Below, piece after piece: positions 7,248 through 15,874 of a stretch of DNA of 64,000 nucleotides (the stretch's first letter is position 1; each line of letters opens with the position of its first letter). A program made the position numbers and the translations under genes. The stretch lies in NCBI RefSeq assembly GCF_900110615.1, contig NZ_FOEI01000002.1, positions 527,859 through 591,858 of the forward strand. The letters run 5' to 3'. This stretch comes from Flavobacterium urocaniciphilum (GTDB lineage: Bacteria; Bacteroidota; Bacteroidia; Flavobacteriales; Flavobacteriaceae). The notes under the pieces were generated by a model. The model saw nothing but the letters and a program-made list of their open reading frames with translations. It had not been told where the DNA came from and searched no databases.

Positions 7248-9062
7248 TTATCTTGTATGTTTGTTGTCTGAAAGCGATTTAATAAAAGCAATAATGTCGT
7301 TTTTTTCTTCTTTACTCAAATTTAATTTATCACTTCCTAATGTTTGATTTTTTGTTGAAATTCCTATACCTTCGCCGCCACCTTGGTTATAAAATTCCAA
7401 CACTTCTTCTAAAGTTGAGTATGTACCATTATGAAAATACGGCGCTGTTTCATTAGCATTTCGAACCGTTACCGTTTTAAATGATTTTTCATAAATCCAC
7501 GATTTTTCATATAAAACACCATTTGAATATCTTCCTTCATCTTCGTCTAATTCTTTTGAATTCGGATTCGATAAAATACCTAATATCTCACTTTCGTTTT
7601 CTGTATATAATGGTGGAACCAAACCGCTAAAAGTTGGTGAAAAATGACAAGTCGCACAATTGGCTTTTCCTGTAAATAAATTGAATCCTCTTTTTGCGGA
7701 ATCCTCTAAGCTTGAACTTTCACCACGTACATATTTATCAAATGCGCTATTAAAAGATTGTAACGATAAAACGTAAGAAGCTAAAGCTTTTGTGAAATCT
7801 TCTCTGGTAATTTTATTTTTCTTAAAGATTTTTTTGAATTTTTTGCTGTATGTTTCATTTGAATTTAACTTGTTAAGAATTTCAGTATAAGTAGTATTAA
7901 ATTCTAATTTGTTAAAAATTACATGTTCTACTTGTTGTTCTAAAGTATATGCTCTTAAGTCGTAAAAATACCTGTCAGCAAATGCACTGTTTAATAGTGT
8001 AGGTGAGTTTCTCATTACCGTCACACCATTTTTATTACTCATCGATTTGGCTATTCCATCTGCGAATCCTTTTTCGGGTTGGTGACAAGTGGCGCAGTTC
8101 ATTTTGTTATCCTGACTCAACATCAAATCGAAAAATAACGATTTTCCCAAACGTCGCAATTCATCCGAATCTTCTTCTTTTTTTAGATTGGTGAATTGAT
8201 ACGGATCTAAAAACTGACTATCAAATAATGAAGTACTATTCGGATTCCAAGAAGTGGTGAAATTCAAATTTTGTATTTTTTGAAAAGGTAACAAATCCGC
8301 ATAAATAGGGTCTAAATGATTTTTTACAAAAGCTAATCGATCTAAATTTTCGAAATTGGATTGTTTTAAAAATAATATAGCATTTTCGATTTTAACTAGC
8401 ATTTCATTCTTCTCTTTTTCAGGCATTACATTTGAATGTTCTTCAATAAAATCTTTAATTCCTATTAATGAATTACAAGCATCTTCAATAGCGTTAACTG
8501 AACCTGGAGTGTCAAAACCTGTAATTCCTAAAGTGAAAATTCTAATTAATTGTAAACGAATGGCTAATATCGCATCGGCAGAATTTAATGGATTTACAGA
8601 TATTTTTCGATAAACTATATCGTAATTATTGGCTAATCGGATGGCTAAATTGGCAATTTCATTTTTGTTTTCGATGTTTTCTTCTGAAAAAATTAGTTCA
8701 TCTAAAACCTGAAATCCTTCCGGATTAGCAAGAATTGGTCGAGAATTCTCTTTTTCAATATGTAAAAGTGGCGCGCCATTAATTTTGGATGAAATGAATT
8801 CTGGAAATTGAAAAGCCAATTGAAATTCCACTTTTTTATACGCTTTTCGGCAATCTAAATAGACTTTTTGTAAAGAGTCAATTGAGATTTTATTTTCTCT
8901 AAACGCTTTAGTATGAAGTTCTAAAGTTTCAATTTCATTTTTTAATTCTAAAGCAAAATTGGTTTTTAATTCTGAAGAAGTTTCATGAAATTTTGATTTA
9001 AAACTAAAGAAAATTAAGATGCTAAAAATGCAAAAAATTATTTTGACAGATTTGAATTTCAT
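7248..9062 (-). CDS. Di-haem cytochrome c peroxidase with N-terminal imelysin-like domain
   Basis: A 604-residue exported protein. The C-terminal half is a bacterial di-haem cytochrome c peroxidase (CcpA/MauG family), with two CxxCH haem sites: CATCHQ at about residue 322 and CATCHF at about 470. It also has the usual surroundings RNSPTLLNSAF, NCATCHFSPTFSG and RNANETAPYFHNG. The N-terminal 230 residues are helical and contain QFPEFISSKINGAPL and an EVLDELIFS-like block, resembling imelysin/EfeO-type iron-associated domains often fused to such peroxidases in Bacteroidota. It probably reduces peroxide in the periplasm. The T9SS PhoX-like gene follows. An inverted repeat lies in its leader (9069-9090). 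Confidence 0.85.
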   Translation of the reverse strand: MKFKSVKIIFCIFSILIFFSFKSKFHETSSELKTNFALELKNEIETLELHTKAFRENKISIDSLQKVYLDCRKAYKKVEFQLAFQFPEFISSKINGAPLLHIEKENSRPILANPEGFQVLDELIFSEENIENKNEIANLAIRLANNYDIVYRKISVNPLNSADAILAIRLQLIRIFTLGITGFDTPGSVNAIEDACNSLIGIKDFIEEHSNVMPEKEKNEMLVKIENAILFLKQSNFENLDRLAFVKNHLDPIYADLLPFQKIQNLNFTTSWNPNSTSLFDSQFLDPYQFTNLKKEEDSDELRRLGKSLFFDLMLSQDNKMNCATCHQPEKGFADGIAKSMSNKNGVTVMRNSPTLLNSAFADRYFYDLRAYTLEQQVEHVIFNKLEFNTTYTEILNKLNSNETYSKKFKKIFKKNKITREDFTKALASYVLSLQSFNSAFDKYVRGESSSLEDSAKRGFNLFTGKANCATCHFSPTFSGLVPPLYTENESEILGILSNPNSKELDEDEGRYSNGVLYEKSWIYEKSFKTVTVRNANETAPYFHNGTYSTLEEVLEFYNQGGGEGIGISTKNQTLGSDKLNLSKEEKNDIIAFIKSLSDNKHTR

Positions 9063-9068
9063 TGCGAT

Positions 9069-9090
9069 GTAATATTTTAAGCAATATTAC
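9069..9090. promoter_or_regulatory. 8-bp inverted repeat in the leader of the cytochrome c peroxidase gene
   Basis: GTAATATT and AATATTAC are perfect inverted arms separated by TTAAGC, 7 nt before the peroxidase start codon. It could be an operator or an mRNA hairpin close to the initiation site. In such AT-rich DNA a chance occurrence is possible. Confidence 0.35.
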
Positions 9091-9150
9091 ACTTGAATAA
9101 ATATTTGTGTGTTAGTTAACCATTAAGAAATGGTTACAGATGTCAAGAAA

Positions 9151-9855
9151 TTAATAAGAAATAATATTTTCGTTTTTAGTGTCTTTTTCAATTACACCAT
9201 CACGTAAACGAATAATTCTATGCGCATGATCAGCTATATCTTCTTCGTGAGTAACTAAAATTACAGTATTTCCATTCGCATGAATTTCGCCAAATAATTT
9301 CATAATCTCAACAGAAGTTTTACTGTCTAAGTTTCCAGTTGGCTCATCAGCTAAAATAATCGAAGGTTTGTTTACTAATGCTCTTCCAACTGCTACACGC
9401 TGACGTTGTCCTCCAGAAAGCTGATTCGGTTTATGGTCCATTCTGTCTGCTAATCCAACTTGAGTTAACACTTCAGTCGCACGTTCGTTTCGTTCACTTT
9501 TAGAATATCCAGCATAAACCATAGGTAAGGCTACATTATCTAATGCAGTAGTTCGAGGCATTAAATTAAACGTTTGAAATACGAAACCGATTTCTTTATT
9601 TCTAATTTCAGCCAATTCGTTATCTGGCATTTCACTAACTTGTTTACCATTTAAAATGTAACTACCAGAAGTTGGAGTATCCAAACATCCTAAAATGTTC
9701 ATTAAAGTCGACTTCCCAGAACCAGATGGCCCCATAAGTGCTACATATTCACCTTTTTCAATTTTTAAATCGATACCTTTTAGAACGTGTACCGTTTCGT
9801 TACCTAATTGAAAATCACGTGTAATGTCTTTAATGTCGATTATTGGAGTACTCAT
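9151..9855 (-). CDS. LolD/MacB-type ABC transporter ATP-binding protein
   Basis: A 234-residue ATPase of the MacB/FtsE/LolD branch: Walker [10 protein letters not shown] (42-50), Q-loop [10 protein letters not shown], signature LSGGQ (146-150), Walker B IILADEP (166-172), D-loop and switch His in VTHEED. This branch drives mechanotransmission across the envelope (lipoprotein release, macrolide or peptide efflux) rather than import. No permease gene is adjacent: its neighbours are the peroxidase gene and a divergent RCC1 protein. The partner must therefore be encoded elsewhere, which leaves the exact function open. Short length and lack of fusion agree with LolD or a generic MacB-type ATPase. 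Confidence 0.88.
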   Translation of the reverse strand: MSTPIIDIKDITRDFQLGNETVHVLKGIDLKIEKGEYVALMGPSGSGKSTLMNILGCLDTPTSGSYILNGKQVSEMPDNELAEIRNKEIGFVFQTFNLMPRTTALDNVALPMVYAGYSKSERNERATEVLTQVGLADRMDHKPNQLSGGQRQRVAVGRALVNKPSIILADEPTGNLDSKTSVEIMKLFGEIHANGNTVILVTHEEDIADHAHRIIRLRDGVIEKDTKNENIISY

Positions 9856-9947
9856 TTTAGTAAACAGTTTTATTAAATGTTACCAATAAGTAGTTGGAAT
9901 TGAATTTTTGTTACAAGAGATTGCTGTTTTAATTTTATAATTTTCTT

Positions 9948-9955
9948 TATATTTG
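9948..9955 (+). promoter_or_regulatory. -7 box TATATTTG before the RCC1-repeat gene
   Basis: A perfect TAnnTTTG match ends 7 nt before the ATG at 9963. There is no clear TTG at the usual distance. If functional it gives an almost leaderless mRNA. Confidence 0.35.
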
Positions 9956-9962
9956 GTGAATT

Positions 9963-11327
9963 ATGAGGAAAATAATTATACTTTTTTTGCTTTTTTGTTC
10001 TATTACCAGCGTAAATGCGCAATGTTGGCAATCTGTTTCTGCAGGTCTTTATACAACTTTTGCAATAAAAAATGACGGAACTTTATGGGCTTGTGGCGGT
10101 AATTTTGGTGCGCAATTAGGTGACGGGACTACTACTGATAAAAACTTTTTTATTCAAATTGGAAATGATACTAATTGGAAGAGCGTATCTGCAGGAGGAA
10201 GTCATACAATAGCATTAAAAACAAATGGGACATTATGGACTTGGGGTTATAATGGAATGGGACAACTGGGAGATGGTACTTATGTTAATAAATTGGTTCC
10301 CACTCAAGTTGGTTTTGATAACGATTGGAAAATTATTTCAGCTACCTATTGGTCTAATTTAGCTTTGAAAAATAATGGGACCTTATGGGCGTGGGGAGAT
10401 AACAACAATTACGGACAATTGGGTGATGGTACTTTAGTTGATAAAAATATTCCAACTCAAATAGGAACTGATACGGATTGGTTAAAAATATCTGCTGGTC
10501 CAACACATAGTTTAGCTATTAAAAACAATGGAACTCTTTGGGTATGGGGTTATAATGGTGCAGGTCAATTTGGAAATGGAAATAATACTGATTCTTATGT
10601 GCCAATACAAGTAGGAACAGATACAAATTGGAAAAATGCATTGGCGAGTGATTATAATTCATTAGCTTTAAAAACAAACGGTACAATTTATTCTTGTGGT
10701 GAGGGCTATTTTGGCGAATTAGCTAATGGTTCAACTAATGATTTAAATATTTTTACTCAAATTGGTACTCAAAATGATTGGGAAGAAATTGGAGTGGGTA
10801 TGGATAATTCAATCGCGATAAAGACCAATAAAACCTTATGGATTAGTGGTCATAATATTTATGGAATGTTAGGAAATGGAACAACTATACAAAGCAACAA
10901 CTTTATACAAGTTGGTTCAGATACTAATTGGCAATTTGCAACAATTGGTGAATATCATACCATAGCTTTAAAAAATGATCAATCGCTATCAACTTGGGGT
11001 TATAATTTTTATGGTGAATTAGGTAATGGTACTAATACGACATCATTATTACCTTTAGACATAAATTGTCCTTTAATGAATATTGATAGTCATGAAAAAT
11101 TATCTTTTTCAATTTATCCAAATCCAATTGAATCAGTTTTAAATATTGTTTCTAATGATAGTGTTAAGGTTGAAAATGTAGTAATATATGATTTATTAGG
11201 AAAAGTGATAATCGAACAAAAGCAAATTGAAAATCAAATAAATGTTCAAAATTTAAATTCTGGCATATATATAGTTGCTGTTACTAAAGCAGGTAAAACA
11301 TTTTTTGCTAAAATTGTAAAAAAGTAA
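9963..11327 (+). CDS. T9SS-exported RCC1-repeat beta-propeller protein
   Basis: A 454-residue secreted protein with a signal peptide (RKIIILFLLFCSITSVNAQ). About seven RCC1/BNR-type repeats of 50 residues follow, each with the pattern LWxWGxNxxGQLGDGT, then P-x-Q-x-G and an SLAIKNNGTL-like strand, spanning roughly 22-365. These should form a seven-bladed propeller. The C-terminus (SIYPNPIESVLNIV, ending KTFFAKIVKK) is a type A T9SS sorting domain. It is therefore a cell-surface or secreted binding protein, not the eukaryotic nucleotide-exchange factor; its ligand is unknown. It is divergent from the ABC ATPase and convergent with the methyltransferase gene. Confidence 0.85.
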   Translation: MRKIIILFLLFCSITSVNAQCWQSVSAGLYTTFAIKNDGTLWACGGNFGAQLGDGTTTDKNFFIQIGNDTNWKSVSAGGSHTIALKTNGTLWTWGYNGMGQLGDGTYVNKLVPTQVGFDNDWKIISATYWSNLALKNNGTLWAWGDNNNYGQLGDGTLVDKNIPTQIGTDTDWLKISAGPTHSLAIKNNGTLWVWGYNGAGQFGNGNNTDSYVPIQVGTDTNWKNALASDYNSLALKTNGTIYSCGEGYFGELANGSTNDLNIFTQIGTQNDWEEIGVGMDNSIAIKTNKTLWISGHNIYGMLGNGTTIQSNNFIQVGSDTNWQFATIGEYHTIALKNDQSLSTWGYNFYGELGNGTNTTSLLPLDINCPLMNIDSHEKLSFSIYPNPIESVLNIVSNDSVKVENVVIYDLLGKVIIEQKQIENQINVQNLNSGIYIVAVTKAGKTFFAKIVKK

Positions 11328-11339
11328 ATTTTGTTACAA

Positions 11340-12161
11340 TCAGATTCTAATTTTTTCAAATATCTTAGAACTCCAATTTTTTGAAGGATTGATAATAAAA
11401 TGTTCCTTTTCTTGTTCGGCTCTAAAAAATACAATTCCCCATTGGAACGTATCAATAGTAACTTTTACTTTTGGATGATTTTTTATGATTTCCCAAGCTT
11501 CTTCCATATCGGCCGACCAATGAATGTCGTCAAAAATCCAAACAGATTCATTCGATATCGTTGGTAATAAACTTTCAAAATATTCTAAGGTTGCTTTTTG
11601 AGAATGATTACCGTCGAAGTAGATTAAATTTATTGTTTTTGGTTTGTTGTTTTTAGTTTGAAGGTAACTTGTAAATTCTGTGTTTATGAATTCAATATTT
11701 TGGAATTTGGAATTTGAACATTCGAATTTTGCGACTTGCATCGTATTCGGACAGCCTTCTAAAGTGATAATTTTTGAGTTTTTGTGTCCCAATGAAAGGG
11801 CAGAAGTCGCTAATCCTAAAGATGTACCAATTTCTAGAATCTCTTTTGGTTGAAAATACTTAACTATTCTAAAAAGTAATTTGGCATTTTTTGTTGAAAT
11901 CCCAGCGTTATTTGCAATGGCGGAAATTTCACGAGTATTCGATTTAAAAACGCGTGAACCCGCTCCAAAATCGGTAACTTCAATTGTGTTTTTGTTTGCT
12001 AAAAGCGATTTTCTGTAGTGTTTTAAAGCTTCGTATTCAGGATATTTCGTTTTATCGTAAAAACATTTTGTAATCAAATCAAACACAAATGGCGAATGCA
12101 CTCCATGTTCGTTTTTGGCGTGATATAGGAATTTTATATAGGATTTAATTTGTTGTAACAT
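11340..12161 (-). CDS. Class I SAM-dependent methyltransferase
   Basis: A 273-residue protein with the SAM-binding motif I EILEIGTSLGLATS (108-121), an acidic strand-2 end in KIITLEGCPN, and a motif resembling the metal-binding part of catechol O-methyltransferases (IYFDGNHS and FDDIHWSADM). The N-terminal 60 residues (HAKNEHGVHSPFVFDLI) are typical of a Bacteroidota-specific group of predicted O-methyltransferases. Substrate unknown. A GAGACT-repeat array and the four-helix-bundle gene lie immediately upstream, so it is unlikely to share a stable operon with them. It ends 12 bp from the convergent RCC1 gene. Confidence 0.8.
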   Translation of the reverse strand: MLQQIKSYIKFLYHAKNEHGVHSPFVFDLITKCFYDKTKYPEYEALKHYRKSLLANKNTIEVTDFGAGSRVFKSNTREISAIANNAGISTKNAKLLFRIVKYFQPKEILEIGTSLGLATSALSLGHKNSKIITLEGCPNTMQVAKFECSNSKFQNIEFINTEFTSYLQTKNNKPKTINLIYFDGNHSQKATLEYFESLLPTISNESVWIFDDIHWSADMEEAWEIIKNHPKVKVTIDTFQWGIVFFRAEQEKEHFIINPSKNWSSKIFEKIRI

Positions 12162-12166
12162 TTTTT

Positions 12167-12200
12167 AGTTTTCAGTCTCAGTCTCAGTCTCAGTCTCAGT
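12167..12200. repeat. CAGTCT tandem repeat, left end of the four-helix-bundle cassette
   Basis: AGTTTT followed by four perfect CAGTCT hexamers (12173-12196), a partial fifth, and a second TTTTCAG. The hexamer array supplies the TGA stop codon of the four-helix-bundle gene. The stretch 12167-12185 matches the reverse complement of 12609-12627 at 18 of 19 positions, so the gene is framed by inverted repeats. Confidence 0.85.
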
Positions 12201-12567
12201 TTTCAGAACATCCAAATTTACTTGGATTATTTATCATATAATTAATTAGTTTTCCAATTTCTTTATTTTGTTCATTGAGTTCATTGAATTTTTCGATAGT
12301 AATATATTCACAATTTAAAGCAAATTGTAACCAAACATTAGTTTCGGAATTTTCTCCCTCACTATCTGTTAATTTGCTTACAAAATGTTTTACATACCTT
12401 CTTTTTCTGTATGATTCAGCAATATTTGCAGAAACACTTCTAGAACTTCTTCTAATTTGGTCGGTTAACGAATATTTTTCTTCTTTTGGAAATGATTTTG
12501 AAACATAAAAAATTTCCATTGCTAAACTAAATGATTTTTTAAAGGCTAATAATTCTGTAAAATCCAT
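12196..12567 (-). CDS. Four-helix bundle protein, 23S rRNA intervening-sequence (S23/IVS) family
   Basis: A 123-residue helical protein with the family hallmarks: an FTELLAFKKSFSLAMEI start helix, SFPKEEKYSLTDQIRRSSRSVSANIAESYRK, and a GENSETNVWLQFALNCEYI block ending in a helix. Members were first found as ORFs inside intervening sequences of 23S rRNA genes; related proteins include Avd of diversity-generating retroelements, and they form oligomeric, basic four-helix bundles thought to bind nucleic acid. Here there is no rRNA or reverse transcriptase nearby. The gene sits alone between the methyltransferase and ABC-F genes, its stop codon lies in a CAGTCT array, and a matching inverted array lies 41 bp upstream. 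Function unknown. Confidence 0.85.
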   Translation of the reverse strand: MDFTELLAFKKSFSLAMEIFYVSKSFPKEEKYSLTDQIRRSSRSVSANIAESYRKRRYVKHFVSKLTDSEGENSETNVWLQFALNCEYITIEKFNELNEQNKEIGKLINYMINNPSKFGCSEN

Positions 12568-12608
12568 ATTAATATTTTTAAAGGCATATAAATTATAAAC
12601 TGTAATTT

Positions 12609-12634
12609 GAGACTGAGACTGTAAACTGAGACTA
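12609..12634. repeat. GAGACT repeat, right end of the four-helix-bundle cassette
   Basis: GAGACTGAGACTG followed by TAAACTGAGACTA. It is built of the same words as 12167-12200 but inverted, and lies between the four-helix-bundle start and the ABC-F stop codon, which begins two bases further on. Confidence 0.85.
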
Positions 12635-12635
12635 A

Positions 12636-14495
12636 TTACTCAATTTTCGAACTCAATTCAAACCAACGTTCTTCTTTTTCTTCCAACGTTTGAATCACTT
12701 TTTGCAATTCATTCGCTTTCGCTTCAATTTTATCATCAGCAACTTTTCCATCAGCAAATTCTTGTTCAATTTGTTTCTTTTGGTATTCTAAATCTTTAAT
12801 ATCTTTTTCAATTTTATTGAACTCTTTTTGCTCATTAAAACTTAATCCGGCTTTAACTGTTTTTTCTTTCCAAGTATTCTTTTCCGTACTAACACTATTT
12901 AAAACTTTTGGTTCAGCAGAATCTTCATATGTTCTAAAATCAGAATAATTTCCTGGGAAATCTTCAATTTCACCTTCGCCTCTAAAGACAAATAAGTGAT
13001 CTACAATTTTATCCATGAAATAACGGTCGTGACTTACAACCAACAAACAACCTGGATAATCCAATAAGAAACTTTCCAAAACGTTTAAGGTTACAATATC
13101 TAAATCGTTCGTTGGCTCATCTAAAATTAAGAAATTCGGATTCTGAATTAAAACCGTACACAAATACAAACGTTTCAACTCACCACCACTCAGTTTTTCT
13201 ACGAAATCGTATTGCTTTTTCGCATCAAATAAGAAACGCTCTAATAATTGTGATGCAGAAATAATTTTTCCTTTTGTTAACGGAATATATTCTCCGTATT
13301 CTTTAATAATATCAATAACTTTCTGACCAGGTTTCGGATTGATACCACTTTGCGTGTAATAGCCAATTTTTATCGTATCTCCGATAATAACTTTACCAGA
13401 ATCGGGTTCCATTGTTTTGGTTAAAATGTTTAAGAAAGTCGATTTTCCTGTTCCGTTCTTACCAATAATTCCGATACGTTCACCACGTTGAAAAGCATAA
13501 GAAAAATCATTTAAAATGGTTCTGTCTGGGAATTTTTTGTTCAATTTTACCATTTCGATAATCTTGCTTCCCATGCGCTCCATGTTGATTTCAAGTTCTA
13601 CCACATTTTCTTTACGGCGACTTTCAGCAACTTCTTTGATTTTGTAAAAATCATCCTGACGCGATTTCGATTTTGTAGTTCTCGCTTTCGGTTGACGACG
13701 CATCCATGCTAATTCTTTAATGAATAAGTTTTGAGCTTTATCAATCGTAGCGTTTTCAGAAATCTGACGTTCTTCTTTTTTCTCTAAATAATACGAGTAA
13801 TTTCCTTTGTATTGGTATACTTTTCCGTTATCTAATTCGATAATTTCGTTACAAACACGCTCTAAAAAGAAACGGTCGTGCGTAACCATAAATAACGTAA
13901 TATTTTCTTTCGCGAAATAATCTTCTAACCATTCAATCATTTCTAAATCTAAATGGTTGGTAGGCTCATCCAGAATTAAGAAATCAGGTTTGTTAATTAA
14001 GATGATCGCTAAGGATAAACGCTTTTTTTGTCCACCCGATAAATTCTTAACTTTTAGTTTTAAATCTTCTAGCTTTAATTTGAACAAAATTTGTTTGTAT
14101 TGTGTTTCGAAATCCCAAGCATTATGACGATCCATATCATCAAACGCTTTTTGATATCTTTCTTCGTCTTCCGGATTTTCTAACGCTTTTTCGTATTGTT
14201 CAATGACTTTTAAAATCTCATTGTCTGAAGCGAAAATACTTTCTTCAATCGTTAATTCGTTTTGCAAATTAAAATCCTGACTCAAAAACGCCATACGAAT
14301 TCCTTTTCGAATCACAACTTGCCCCGTATCAGGCTCATCAAAACCATTAATGATATTCATAATGGTAGTTTTTCCCGAACCATTTTTCGCGATAAAAGCA
14401 ATTTTTTGATCTTTGTTAATTCCGAAAGAAATGTCTTTGAAAAGAACACGTTCTCCGTATGATTTTGATATGTTTTCGACTGAAAGGTAATTCAT
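12636..14495 (-). CDS. ABC-F family ATPase
   Basis: Soluble protein with two ABC cassettes and no membrane segment, 619 residues from the ATG at 14495 (the start NYLSVENISKSYG aligns with the family; a start at 14525 adds ten poorly fitting residues). Cassette 1 has GKNGSGKTT-like Walker A, LSGGQKKRLSLA and LDEPTNHLD. Cassette 2 has GKNGTGKST, LSGGELKRLYL and LDEPTNDLD. A charged linker (RRQPKARTTKSKSR) lies between them, and a C-terminal coiled coil (about 540-619) marks the Uup-like branch. ABC-F proteins act on the ribosome or in DNA or translation quality control. Its stop codon abuts the GAGACT repeat. Confidence 0.9.
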   Translation of the reverse strand: MNYLSVENISKSYGERVLFKDISFGINKDQKIAFIAKNGSGKTTIMNIINGFDEPDTGQVVIRKGIRMAFLSQDFNLQNELTIEESIFASDNEILKVIEQYEKALENPEDEERYQKAFDDMDRHNAWDFETQYKQILFKLKLEDLKLKVKNLSGGQKKRLSLAIILINKPDFLILDEPTNHLDLEMIEWLEDYFAKENITLFMVTHDRFFLERVCNEIIELDNGKVYQYKGNYSYYLEKKEERQISENATIDKAQNLFIKELAWMRRQPKARTTKSKSRQDDFYKIKEVAESRRKENVVELEINMERMGSKIIEMVKLNKKFPDRTILNDFSYAFQRGERIGIIGKNGTGKSTFLNILTKTMEPDSGKVIIGDTIKIGYYTQSGINPKPGQKVIDIIKEYGEYIPLTKGKIISASQLLERFLFDAKKQYDFVEKLSGGELKRLYLCTVLIQNPNFLILDEPTNDLDIVTLNVLESFLLDYPGCLLVVSHDRYFMDKIVDHLFVFRGEGEIEDFPGNYSDFRTYEDSAEPKVLNSVSTEKNTWKEKTVKAGLSFNEQKEFNKIEKDIKDLEYQKKQIEQEFADGKVADDKIEAKANELQKVIQTLEEKEERWFELSSKIE

Positions 14496-14668
14496 ATTTA
14501 ATTTGTCAATTAGACGATAAGGCAAAGTGCCATTGTTGTAGCTGCAAAAGTAGGTTTATTATTTGAGATTTGAAATTTAGATTTTTGCATTTCATAAATA
14601 AAAATTGCAACTTTGACGTATCAATCAATTGTCTAATCGACTAATCGATAATTGACACATTAATTTAT

Positions 14669-15790
14669 ATGCAACTATCCGTAATCATCCTTAATTATAA
14701 CGTTCGTTATTTTTTAGAGCAATGTGTACTTAGTGTTCAAAAAGCGCTAGTAAACCTTGATGCTGAAATTATCGTGGTTGATAATAATTCTTCGGATGAT
14801 AGTTGTGAGATGATGAAGCAGTTGTTTCCTAATATCAAGCTAATTGAAAACAAGGAAAATGTAGGCTTTCCAAAAGGAAATAATATTGCAGTTGCAGAAG
14901 CAAAAGGCGAATACATTTGTATTTTAAATCCAGATACTGTAGTTGCAGAAGATACTTTTTCAAAAGTCATTGCGAGGTACGAAGCAATCTCTTCCCAAAT
15001 TGGAATCATCGGTTGTAAATTAATCGATGGAACAGGAAATTTTCTTCCTGAAAGTAAACGTGGCGTTCCAACACCTTGGGTAGCTTTTACCAAAATTTTC
15101 GGTTTGTATAAATTTTCTAATTTTTTCGGGAAATATTATGCGCAACATTTAACAGAAAATCAATCGGGAAAAGTGGATATTTTGGTCGGCGCTTTTATGG
15201 TTATGAAACGCGATTTGTATCTGCAAGTAGGCGGTTTTGATGAAAATTGTTTCATGTATTCGGATGATATCGATTTGAGTTTTATGATTCAGAAATTAGG
15301 AAAAAACAATTACTATTTTCATGAAACTTCGGTAATTCATTATAAAGGTGAAAGTACGGTTCGAGATGAGAAATACTTAAAGCGTTTTCGAGAAGCGATG
15401 CAGTTTTTCTATAAAAAACATTTCAAAAAATCAGTAGTTTTTGATGTTATGATGCAAGTTGGAAGCTTCGTATTTACTATTTTCAAGCAAAAACAACAGA
15501 AAAATACAGTTAGAAAGATTGAAAAATATGTGATTTTTTCTAAAGATAATTTAGATTTAAATTTGAATAAACCAGTTGAATATTTAACTGAATTTAAGCA
15601 ATTTGAGTCGAATAAAAATATTAATATTGAAGTGATTTTTGATACGAATTCTTTTTCTTTTAAAGAAATTATAGAATTTATGGAAAATAATAAATCAAAG
15701 AATATTACTTTTAAGAACTATATTTCGCAATCAAATTACCTAATTGGTAGCAATAATGCAAACGATAGAGGTGAAGTTATAAAAAAATGA
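14669..15790 (+). CDS. Family 2 glycosyltransferase (rhamnosyltransferase-like)
   Basis: A 373-residue protein. A GT-A domain occupies the first 230 residues: LSVIILNYNV start, VVDNNSSDDS (37-45), GFPKGNNIA, the DxD-like LNPDT (86-90), and GGFDENCFMYSDDIDLSFMIQK, typical of the WbbL-type rhamnosyltransferase group. A positively charged segment and a short hydrophobic stretch (about 253-270) may attach it to the inner membrane; the last 100 residues are not recognisable. It probably adds a sugar to a surface polysaccharide or glycan. The gene is isolated rather than part of a polysaccharide cluster. Donor and acceptor are unknown. Confidence 0.85.
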   Translation: MQLSVIILNYNVRYFLEQCVLSVQKALVNLDAEIIVVDNNSSDDSCEMMKQLFPNIKLIENKENVGFPKGNNIAVAEAKGEYICILNPDTVVAEDTFSKVIARYEAISSQIGIIGCKLIDGTGNFLPESKRGVPTPWVAFTKIFGLYKFSNFFGKYYAQHLTENQSGKVDILVGAFMVMKRDLYLQVGGFDENCFMYSDDIDLSFMIQKLGKNNYYFHETSVIHYKGESTVRDEKYLKRFREAMQFFYKKHFKKSVVFDVMMQVGSFVFTIFKQKQQKNTVRKIEKYVIFSKDNLDLNLNKPVEYLTEFKQFESNKNINIEVIFDTNSFSFKEIIEFMENNKSKNITFKNYISQSNYLIGSNNANDRGEVIKK

Positions 15791-15829
15791 TTTTTTGATG
15801 ATTTCGTGATAAAACATGAAAATATTTAT

Positions 15830-15837
15830 TAATTTTG
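15830..15837 (+). promoter_or_regulatory. -7 box TAATTTTG before the E2 acyltransferase gene
   Basis: Perfect TAnnTTTG match 37 nt before the ATG at 15875, giving a plausible short leader. No TTG at 19-20 nt upstream. Confidence 0.45.
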
Positions 15838-15874
15838 CATTCCAAAGATAAGAAGACAACATTACTATAATAAT

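Noticed and set aside
12167..12200. CAGTCT array as a CRISPR repeat
   Set aside because: Units are 6 bp with no spacers, and no cas genes are in the window.
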